A stretch of DNA of 64,000 nucleotides from CAZQGO01 sp964593065 (GTDB taxonomy: Bacteria > Oederibacteriota > JAAXVQ01): the NCBI GenBank assembly GCA_964593065.1, contig CAZQGO010000011.1, positions 24,965-88,964 on the forward strand, given 5' to 3'. Both the position numbers and the translations under genes were made by a program. Shown piece after piece: positions 57,383 through 64,000 of the stretch. Position 1 is the stretch's first letter. Each line of letters begins with the position of its first letter. The notes beneath the pieces are model-generated. The model was given only the letters and a program-made list of their open reading frames with translations. It was not told the DNA's origin and ran no database searches.

Positions 57383-59977
57383 TTAGGCGGAGGACCCCGC
57401 CTTGCGGAAGACGAGCTGTTCCCCCTCGGCGCTGGCCAGCACCGTGTCGCCGGGCAGGAACCGGCCGGAGAGCATCTGCTTGGCCAGCGGGTCGGCGAGC
57501 AGGCGCTGGATGGCCCGTTTCAGCGGGCGGGCGCCGTACACCGGGTCGTAGCCTTCGCGGGCCAAAATCCGCCGGGCGCCGTCATCGAGTTGCAGCTGGA
57601 TGCGCCGGCCGGCCAGGCGCTGCTGCAGGCGGGCCACTTGCTTGTCCACGATCTCGGCGATGAGCCTCTCGTCGAGACGGTGAAAGACGATGATGTCGTC
57701 CAGGCGGTTCAGGAACTCCGGCTTGAACTGGGCGCGGAGCAGTTCCCGGACCTGCCGTTCCACTTCGGCTTCCGGAGCGTCCGCCAGCTGGGAAAGCAGC
57801 TGGCCGCCGATGTTGCTGGTCAGGATGACGAGCGTCTGCCGGAAATCCACGGTGCGGCCCTGGCCGTCGGTCAAGCGGCCGTCGTCCAGGAGTTGCAGGA
57901 GAATGGAAAAGACCTCGGGGTGGGCCTTTTCGATTTCATCGAACAGGATCAGGCAGTAAGGCCGGCGCCGCACGGCTTCGGTCAGCTGCCCGCCCTCTTC
58001 ATAGCCCACGTACCCGGGCGGAGCGCCGATCAGGCGCGCCACCGCGTGGCGTTCCATGTACTCGGACATGTCGATGCGAACCATGGCCGCTTCGTCATCG
58101 AACAGGAATTCCGCCAGCGCGCGGGCCAGTTCGGTCTTGCCCACCCCGGTGGGCCCCAGGAACATGAATGAACCCAAGGGGCGGTTCGGCTCCGCCAGCC
58201 CGGAACGGGCGCGGCGCACGGCGTCGGAAACGGCCTGCACGGCCTCGTCCTGCCCCACCACCCGGGCGCGCAGCCGTTCCTCCATGTGCAGCAACTTGCC
58301 CATCTCCCCTTCCAAAAGTCGGGTGACGGGGATGCCCGTCCAGCGGGCCACGACCTCCGCGATGTCCTCTTCGTCCACCTGGTCTTTTAAAAGCGCCTCC
58401 CCTTCCTGTCCCTGCGCCAGGGCCCGTTCCTCGGCTTCCAGCTGCTCCTGGACGGCCCGCAGCCGGCCGTAACGGATCTCGGCCACCTTCTCCAAATCGC
58501 CGGCACGCTCGGACTCGGTCTCCTCCTGCCTCAGGGTCTCGACCTGCTCCTTCAGTTTCTGGATCTTGTCGATTTGTTGTTTTTCCCGCAGCCAGCGCGC
58601 GCGCAGCTGGTCGCGCTCGTGCATCTGTGACTTCAGCTCCTGCTCGACGGTCTGGGTGCGGGCCTTGCTGGCCTCGCCTTTTTCGCGCTTCAGGGCCTCC
58701 CGCTCGATTTCCAGCTGCCGGACGCGGCGCTCGACCTCGTCCAGCTCGCTGGGCAGGCTGTCGATCTCCGTGCGCAGCCGGGCGGCGGCCTCATCCACCA
58801 AGTCGATGGCCTTGTCGGGCAGGAAGCGGCCCGAGATGTAGCGGTGCGACAGCTCCGCGGCGGCCACCAGCGCCGAGTCGCGGATTTTCACGCCATGGTG
58901 AACCTCGTAGCGTTCCCGCAACCCGCGTAAAATCGAAACCGTGTCGGCCACCGAGGGTTCGCCCACAAAGACGATCTGAAAACGGCGCTCCAGGGCCGCG
59001 TCTTTTTCGATATACTTGCGGTACTCGTTCAGCGTGGTGGCGCCGATGGCGCGCAATTCGCCGCGGGCCAGGGCGGGTTTCAGCATGTTGGAAGCGTCGA
59101 TGGCCCCCTCGGCCGCGCCGGCGCCCACCACGGTGTGCAGCTCGTCGATAAACAGCACCACCTGTCCGGCGGCGTCCGAGATTTCCTTCAACACGGCCTT
59201 GAGGCGGTCCTCGAATTCGCCGCGGTATTTGGCCCCGGCCACCAACGCCCCCATGTCCAGCGCCAACACGCGCTTGTTTTTCAATCCCTCCGGAACGTCG
59301 CCGGCCACGATCCGCTGGGCCAGGCCCTCGGCGATGGCGGTCTTGCCCACGCCCGGCTCTCCGATCAAAACCGGGTTGTTCTTCGTGCGCCGGGACAGCA
59401 CCTGGATGACGCGGCGGATTTCCTGGTCGCGCCCGATCACCGGATCCAGTTTTCCGGCCCGGGCCATGTCCGTCAGGTCCCGGCAATAGCGCTTCAAGGC
59501 CTGGTATTTTTCCTCCGGATTTTGATCCGTGACCCGGTGACTGCCCCGCAGCTCCTGCAGGGCCTTCAGCAGCTGCTCCGGCCGCACTCCGGCCGTCTTC
59601 AGAATCTTGCCCGCCGGGCCGCGGTCCTCGAGCAAGGCCAGCAGGAGGTGCTCGGTGGAAATATATTCATCCTGCATCTCCTGGGTCTTGCTCCAGGCTT
59701 TTTCCAGCAGGTCCTGGAAATCGCGCGCGGCCGTCGGCTGCGCTGCGGCGCCTCCGATCCGCGGCAGGCGGTTCAGCTCGGCTTCCGTCATCTGCCGCAG
59801 CAGGCCCGCATCCACCCCCAGCTTTTCCAACAACAGTCCCGGCATGCCTTCCGCCTGTCCGAGAACGGCCGCCAGCAGGTGCAGGGGCTGCAGTTCGGGA
59901 TTTCCCCGTTCCGTGGCCATTTCCGCGGCCCGTTGCAGGACTTCCTGAGTGTGGATGGTAAAACGGTCGTAGCGCAT
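57383..59977 (-). CDS. clpB: ClpB disaggregase
   Basis: The 864-aa protein has the ClpB layout: double Clp-N repeat (1-145), first AAA+ with Walker A GEPGVGKTAIAEG and Walker B VLFIDELHT, the long middle coiled coil (about 410-525, SLPSELDEVERRVRQLE) that separates it from ClpA/ClpC, and the second AAA+ with GPTGVGKTELARA, LILFDEIEKAH and VYGARPLKRAIQR. It rescues aggregated proteins with DnaK. It follows manA by 6 nt under a normal sigma70-type promoter; no heat-shock-type promoter or CIRCE element was seen. Confidence 0.95.
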   Translation of the reverse strand: MRYDRFTIHTQEVLQRAAEMATERGNPELQPLHLLAAVLGQAEGMPGLLLEKLGVDAGLLRQMTEAELNRLPRIGGAAAQPTAARDFQDLLEKAWSKTQEMQDEYISTEHLLLALLEDRGPAGKILKTAGVRPEQLLKALQELRGSHRVTDQNPEEKYQALKRYCRDLTDMARAGKLDPVIGRDQEIRRVIQVLSRRTKNNPVLIGEPGVGKTAIAEGLAQRIVAGDVPEGLKNKRVLALDMGALVAGAKYRGEFEDRLKAVLKEISDAAGQVVLFIDELHTVVGAGAAEGAIDASNMLKPALARGELRAIGATTLNEYRKYIEKDAALERRFQIVFVGEPSVADTVSILRGLRERYEVHHGVKIRDSALVAAAELSHRYISGRFLPDKAIDLVDEAAARLRTEIDSLPSELDEVERRVRQLEIEREALKREKGEASKARTQTVEQELKSQMHERDQLRARWLREKQQIDKIQKLKEQVETLRQEETESERAGDLEKVAEIRYGRLRAVQEQLEAEERALAQGQEGEALLKDQVDEEDIAEVVARWTGIPVTRLLEGEMGKLLHMEERLRARVVGQDEAVQAVSDAVRRARSGLAEPNRPLGSFMFLGPTGVGKTELARALAEFLFDDEAAMVRIDMSEYMERHAVARLIGAPPGYVGYEEGGQLTEAVRRRPYCLILFDEIEKAHPEVFSILLQLLDDGRLTDGQGRTVDFRQTLVILTSNIGGQLLSQLADAPEAEVERQVRELLRAQFKPEFLNRLDDIIVFHRLDERLIAEIVDKQVARLQQRLAGRRIQLQLDDGARRILAREGYDPVYGARPLKRAIQRLLADPLAKQMLSGRFLPGDTVLASAEGEQLVFRKAGSSA

Positions 59978-59983
59978 GCTCCC

Positions 59984-61009
59984 TCACCGCTCCCTTTTCA
60001 AGGTCTCGGCGCATTCGCTTTCTGAAGACTTCTGCCAGACCCTTAGGATTTCCACGCCGGGTTCCGGATTCACCTGCCAGGACATGAAACCCGCGGGCAG
60101 CAGCAGAACCGTACCCCGTTGCAGCGGCTCCCGGCCGCCCCCGTATGCCAGCGCACCGCGTCCCTCGGTCACCACCAGGATTTGAAAACCCGCATGCTCC
60201 CGTCCATCGCCGGCGGAGTCGAAAATCATCCGCTCGGCGGAAAAGTGCTCGTCTGCCACCAAGGGGATGACTCTGCATCCCCGCTCCTGCCGTTCACGGG
60301 TCTGGATCCGCCCCTCGGAGGTATCCTGATAATTCATGACGTCCAAAGCCCGCTCCACGTGCAGTTCGCGCTCCGCACCCTGCTCATCCCGGCGGTGGTA
60401 GTCATAGACCCGGTAGGTCACATCCGAGTTCTCCTGAATTTCGGCCAGAAACAGGCCGGCGCCGAGGGCGTGCACTCTGCCCGCGGGCAGATAATAGGCC
60501 TCATGGGGATGCACGGGCACTGAATTGACCAGGCTCTCGAAACTGCCCTCCGCTAAGGCCCGGGCCGCCTCGTCCCGCGTCAGGCAGGACTGAAAACCGA
60601 TATGCAGCCGGGCGCCGGGGTCGGCCGCGAGCACGTACCACATTTCCGTTTTGCCCAATTCGCCGGGATGATGCCGGCGGGCATAATCGTCAGGCGGGTG
60701 CACCTGCAGGGACAGCCTGTCGGCGGAGCCGATGAATTTCACGAGCAGGGGAAAGCGTTGCTCTCCCGTGGCGCCGGGCCCCAGTACGCTTTCGGGATAT
60801 TGGCCGATGAGGGCGCGCAGGGATTTTCCGGCCCAGGGTCCATTGCGGATGAAGGAAACCTCGCGGGGCCGGTCGAATATTTCCCAGGATTCCCCGATAT
60901 TCAAGCCGGGCGGCACGTTCGCTCCCAGTTGGGCCCGGTGCCAATCTCCGCCCCAGACCTTTTCCTTGTAAACAGGCACAAACCGCAACGGATAATCGGG
61001 TGGGATCAT
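59984..61009 (-). CDS. manA: Class I mannose-6-phosphate isomerase
   Basis: The 341-aa protein is a cupin-type phosphomannose isomerase: KEKVWGGDWHRAQLG at the N-terminus, zinc-site LSLQVHPPDDYARRH near residues 97-111, GKTEMWYVLAADPGA, then YYLPAGRVHALGAGLFLAEI and NSDVTYRVYDYHRRD. It interconverts fructose-6-P and mannose-6-P and feeds GDP-mannose and polysaccharide synthesis. The ATG at 61009 is taken over upstream starts because it begins at the family N-terminus. It forms a bicistronic unit with clpB. Confidence 0.92.
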   Translation of the reverse strand: MIPPDYPLRFVPVYKEKVWGGDWHRAQLGANVPPGLNIGESWEIFDRPREVSFIRNGPWAGKSLRALIGQYPESVLGPGATGEQRFPLLVKFIGSADRLSLQVHPPDDYARRHHPGELGKTEMWYVLAADPGARLHIGFQSCLTRDEAARALAEGSFESLVNSVPVHPHEAYYLPAGRVHALGAGLFLAEIQENSDVTYRVYDYHRRDEQGAERELHVERALDVMNYQDTSEGRIQTRERQERGCRVIPLVADEHFSAERMIFDSAGDGREHAGFQILVVTEGRGALAYGGGREPLQRGTVLLLPAGFMSWQVNPEPGVEILRVWQKSSESECAETLKRER

Positions 61010-61046
61010 ATCCCCTGTCTCCTGGCAGTTTGGAATAAGAGGCCTG

Positions 61047-61075
61047 ATTTTATCACGCGGCGGGTTCTTCGGCAA
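61047..61075 (-). promoter_or_regulatory. Sigma70-type promoter for manA-clpB
   Basis: On the minus strand TTGCCG (61070-61075) and TAAAAT (61047-61052) are 17 nt apart, about 38 nt before the manA ATG. Confidence 0.65.
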
Positions 61076-61139
61076 GTGCGGCCCTTGGGCCGGGGAAGGT
61101 TGGGCGGGCGGGGAAAATGCTGCCAGACCCGAAGAACAG

Positions 61140-61179
61140 CGCGCCGCGGCCGCCGGGATGTTCCGGCGGCCGCGGCGCG
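61140..61179 (-). terminator. 17-bp perfect all-GC hairpin downstream of the large protein gene
   Basis: CGCGCCGCGGCCGCCGG (61140-61156) pairs perfectly with CCGGCGGCCGCGGCGCG (61163-61179) around a GATGTT loop. It lies 14 nt past the stop of the large minus-strand gene. No T-run follows (GCTGTTCTT), so it may stop transcription by strength alone or act as a processing or decay barrier. Confidence 0.6.
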
Positions 61180-61193
61180 GCGGAATGCGAAAA

Positions 61194-64000
61194 TTACGCC
61201 GCCAGCAGGGCGCTGACCACCCGGTTGCGGTTGGGCATGGGCACTTGCCGGCCGTCCTGGTAATACAGCGGATAATTGGACAAAATGCTCTCCAGCAGGA
61301 AGGGAGAGTTCAACAGGGTTTGGGGCAGATTCATGCCCAAAACGCCCGCGGCGGTTTGAACTTGCACGGCCACCTGGTTGTCGGGTTCCAGGAGCGACAT
61401 GACCTCCAGAACGCTGGCCTTGTACCCCTCGGTGGCGGCGGAGTCGGTGCGGGAAAGCTCCTTGATCAGCGTGAAGATCAGGCGCCGCAGCATACGCGGG
61501 CTGGGATTCTGATCGAAGTTTTCCAAGGTGCTGTTGAAGCGCAGGGCAAAGCGCAGGTTCCGGTCGGCCAACAAGGTCTGGGTCTGCTGCTTGAGGGCGT
61601 TGATCCGCGCCGTCTGCTCGCCGGAAGGCTGCGCGACCTTCTGCAGATTCCCCAATTCCGTCTGCGCGGCTTCATATTCGTTCACGGCCGGCGACAGCAT
61701 CAGGATGTTGTTCACCAGCGTCGTGTCCAGGGTTCCCAGGCGGGTTTGCACGGCCTGGAGCACGTGCAGGCGCTTGGCAAAATGCCAGGTGATGGACTCA
61801 ATCTGGATGAACTCGTTGACCAACAGGTACAGTTCCACGTTGAGGTTGTCGACCGAGGCGCCGCGGGAGCGCAGGAGGGACGCGAACACGGGCGAACGCT
61901 TGACCGCTTTTTTCAGCCACAACAGGACCCGCAGGGAATAGCGCAGGGTCACGGGAACTTGGCCGGCGGCCACCATGCCCATCAAGGCGGCATCCTGCTG
62001 GTCGGCGTTCAGGCCCTCCAGTTGGCTGACAACGCCGTCTTGTTCCAGGCGCTTGAGATCGGTCAGTTGCTGGCGCAAGAGCGGATCGACCATGGTCACG
62101 GTGGAAAAGCGGCCGAGAATGATTTCCGCCATGATGCGCAGGGCGCGGAGGAACGCCGGGTGCACCATGACCCGAACCACCATGATCCCCCGGTGAAGTG
62201 CGGACTCACCGCGCCCTTTGGCCCGCAGGGGCTGGTTCAGGCGCGTCAGGGAGCGCAGGACCAGAATGCCGGCCGCCATGGCCATCACGAACCGCGTCAG
62301 GGCCCGGGTCAGTGCATCCTTGGCTTGGAAGAGGATCCCGGCCGTGACTTTGGGATTCCATTCCAACTGGTTTTGAATCGCCGTACCCAACATCGGAGCG
62401 CCGGGACGGTACATGGTCCCGTTGAACAGTTCCGCCGGGCTTTTGGGCGTCACGCCCGCCGGTGTCCAATTCCGGATGGGCCCGCCCTCGCCGTTTTCAA
62501 AAGCCGCGAGCATGTCGTACCACATCAGTTCCTGTTCCAGGTCCAGCTGCTGCTGCAGGGTAAATTCCTGGCCCAGGATTTGCTGCAAGCGTTGTCGGGC
62601 TTCCTGTCGGGCCGGCGTATCCTGTTCGGCGATGGCGCCGCCCATGGCCGAGGCCACGTAATAGCCCTGGTCCACGGCATGCATGCCGGACACCGCCTCC
62701 GACGTGGGACCCAGGCTGGAGTAGGAGAACCCGTTGTCCTGCGCGATCTGGGCCGCCGGCGCCATAGGCGCCGCGGCGCTGTTGAAACCGCCCAAGCCGG
62801 CGGCAAAAACCATGATATCGCTGTCCACCTTGGGATTCAGAAGCTGCGTCGCTTGCTGTACGGCGGACATCAGCTGGTCGTCGAATTGCAGCAGCACCGG
62901 ACCTGCGTGGTCCGCGAAAACCTGTTGCAGGTACGCGTCCTGTTTGGCAAGCAACTGCTGCAGCCGCGGCTGGTCTGCCGCCAGGGACAGCTGCGCCAGC
63001 ATTTGCGGATACTGTTGCTGCCAATTGTCCCAGTTTGCGGCATACTGAATCACGGCCGGTCCGGCCAGCTGCGGCACACTCTGCAGGGTCTGGGTAAGTT
63101 GGTTGACCTGTTGCACGGCCTGGTCGAAACTTCCAGGCAAACTCGAGAACTGCTGGACGGAAAGCTGGTCGTTCAAGCGCCCCAGGCTTTGCTGGACCGC
63201 CTGCAGTTGCGCGGCGATCTGCGGCGCGGCGGGGCCGAGCGCTTCCAGCGCCTGCGCCGTGGGTTCGAGGCCGCTGAACAATAGTTGGGAATTGAGCTGA
63301 TTGACCACGTCTTGCACTTGGGCCCGCAGCTGGGAGACCAAGGACTGCCAGTACAACTGCTGCAGGGCGGGGTCGTTGATGCTCACCATGGCGGTGGCCG
63401 GCTCGCCCAGATAGTAATTGCCGAGCAGTTGCTGGACCCCCGGGGCCCCGGCCTGCTGGGGCGTCAGCAGCACCAGTCCTTCCAGTTGATCGGCATTCAG
63501 CAGCTGTTGCCTCCAGGTGTCGCTTTGCTGGATCAAAGTCTGGACTACCGCCGTACGGGACTCGGAGGGAATGTCCGCGATGCGCACGGCGGTCACCGGC
63601 AGAGGCAAGGCCACCCGGCCGTTCGGATAAACCGCCACCTGGGGCGCCGGCTGAACCTGTTGGGGGGCGATGATAATGATCCCCGATACCGAGCCCGCGC
63701 CGGCCGGCAAACCGCCCTCGCCCGGCTTGGCCCCCAGGGTATACTCCTGCACGACCTCGTCCGGGTCCATTTGCGCCCAGATGGAGTTCGGCTGTTTTTT
63801 CGCCCGGTCGGCAATGGTGCTGCGCAAACCCAGGGCCAGGGTGCGATCATTCGTCCAGATCCGCCTGCCGCCTTTGCCCGCCCCGGGCGCCGGGGCATTC
63901 CTCAGCCGATCGGCAAAAGCGCCCAACACCATTTCCACGCGGAAGGGGGCCAAAACGGCCGCGGCCACGGCCAAGTCCCGGTTGCTGGCCGCGGGCGGGA
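61194..64000 (-). CDS. Large Gln-rich protein of unknown function (N-terminus off window)
   Basis: The frame is open to the right edge, so at least 935 residues are seen and the N-terminus is missing. I do not recognise a family. The first ~130 visible residues contain WTNDRTLALGLRSTIADR and a Pro/Gln region. Residues about 135-480 are rich in Gln and Leu with LQQLL/QAVQQSLGRLNDQL-type helical sequence. Around 565-590 (ALTRALTRFVMAMAAGILVL) is a possible membrane or buried helix; further Arg-rich helical segments follow to the end (VTLRYSLRVLLWLKKAVKRS, RMLRRLIFTLIKELSR, ending NRNRVVSALLAA). It could be a structural or giant surface protein fragment; no motif supports an enzyme. Confidence 0.75.
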   Translation of the reverse strand, partial: PPAASNRDLAVAAAVLAPFRVEMVLGAFADRLRNAPAPGAGKGGRRIWTNDRTLALGLRSTIADRAKKQPNSIWAQMDPDEVVQEYTLGAKPGEGGLPAGAGSVSGIIIIAPQQVQPAPQVAVYPNGRVALPLPVTAVRIADIPSESRTAVVQTLIQQSDTWRQQLLNADQLEGLVLLTPQQAGAPGVQQLLGNYYLGEPATAMVSINDPALQQLYWQSLVSQLRAQVQDVVNQLNSQLLFSGLEPTAQALEALGPAAPQIAAQLQAVQQSLGRLNDQLSVQQFSSLPGSFDQAVQQVNQLTQTLQSVPQLAGPAVIQYAANWDNWQQQYPQMLAQLSLAADQPRLQQLLAKQDAYLQQVFADHAGPVLLQFDDQLMSAVQQATQLLNPKVDSDIMVFAAGLGGFNSAAAPMAPAAQIAQDNGFSYSSLGPTSEAVSGMHAVDQGYYVASAMGGAIAEQDTPARQEARQRLQQILGQEFTLQQQLDLEQELMWYDMLAAFENGEGGPIRNWTPAGVTPKSPAELFNGTMYRPGAPMLGTAIQNQLEWNPKVTAGILFQAKDALTRALTRFVMAMAAGILVLRSLTRLNQPLRAKGRGESALHRGIMVVRVMVHPAFLRALRIMAEIILGRFSTVTMVDPLLRQQLTDLKRLEQDGVVSQLEGLNADQQDAALMGMVAAGQVPVTLRYSLRVLLWLKKAVKRSPVFASLLRSRGASVDNLNVELYLLVNEFIQIESITWHFAKRLHVLQAVQTRLGTLDTTLVNNILMLSPAVNEYEAAQTELGNLQKVAQPSGEQTARINALKQQTQTLLADRNLRFALRFNSTLENFDQNPSPRMLRRLIFTLIKELSRTDSAATEGYKASVLEVMSLLEPDNQVAVQVQTAAGVLGMNLPQTLLNSPFLLESILSNYPLYYQDGRQVPMPNRNRVVSALLAA

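Noticed and set aside
1..64000. tRNA genes, insertion sequences, prophage or attachment sites
   Set aside because: No cloverleaf-like sequence, transposase, integrase or paired terminal repeats were recognised in the intergenic regions, all of which are under about 300 nt.

Overview
The window is a dense, high-GC bacterial chromosome segment. Almost every gene lies on the minus strand, in long operons whose genes often overlap by 4 bp (ATGA or GTGA). It looks like a Gram-negative-type (diderm) bacterium from a poorly cultured lineage. Evidence for an outer membrane is a TolC/RND efflux system, PorV/PorQ-like and other beta-barrel-like proteins, and several lipoproteins. At the same time it carries RemA (DUF370), CsaB and a yicC-remA-gmk-rpoZ-coaBC gene order familiar from Firmicutes and several candidate phyla. 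Secreted proteins with Thr/Pro linkers and C-terminal 'YPNP' modules recall Elusimicrobiota, Omnitrophota or FCPU426-like groups. This assignment is an inference and is weak. No transposase, phage gene, CRISPR array or tRNA was seen.

Layout, left to right. (1) 1-4.1 kb: a TPR lipoprotein, larB, larC and a degenerate NAD-synthase-like protein with an Arg-rich tail (nickel-pincer cofactor context). (2) 4.2-6.3 kb: tRNA modification genes dusB and tsaD. (3) 6.4-10.9 kb: the cell-division/peptidoglycan operon ftsE-ftsX-envC-ctp, with a clear sigma70-type promoter. (4) 11.0-12.0 kb: a plus-strand envelope protein. (5) 12.0-20.4 kb: one operon of three secreted proteins followed by mltG, a DUF5693-like membrane protein and csaB. 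(6) 20.5-21.7 kb: two plus-strand genes (DUF4870-like protein, GT2 glycosyltransferase). (7) 21.8-27.7 kb: recX-alaS-phasin-like-ubiB-ruvX. (8) 27.8-34.6 kb: priA, def, fmt, a REC protein, a nucleotidyltransferase-like protein, a TPM protein, lemA and the RNase P RNA. (9) 34.8-41.0 kb: envelope genes (LolA-like, VWA lipoprotein, small lipoprotein, barrel protein, two tandem beta-propellers). (10) 41.1-48.1 kb: yicC-remA-gmk-rpoZ-coaBC running into a subtilase, a PorV-like protein and a type-4 uracil-DNA glycosylase. (11) 48.2-57.4 kb: marR-tolC-[subtilase-PorV-like]-MFP-RND-PII-like. (12) 57.4-61.1 kb: manA-clpB. (13) 61.2-64.0 kb: the C-terminal part of a large unrecognised Gln-rich protein.

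Three themes stand out. First, larB/larC sit in one transcription unit with a pseudoenzyme of the NAD synthase family; LarB and NAD synthase use the same dinucleotide, nicotinic acid adenine dinucleotide. Second, a two-gene cassette (subtilase with C-terminal YNYPNPFRPG module, then PorV/PorQ-like protein) occurs twice, once inside the efflux operon and once after coaBC, which suggests a dedicated secretion or anchoring pair. Third, the classical yicC...coaBC-priA-def-fmt cluster is split by about 10 kb of envelope genes.
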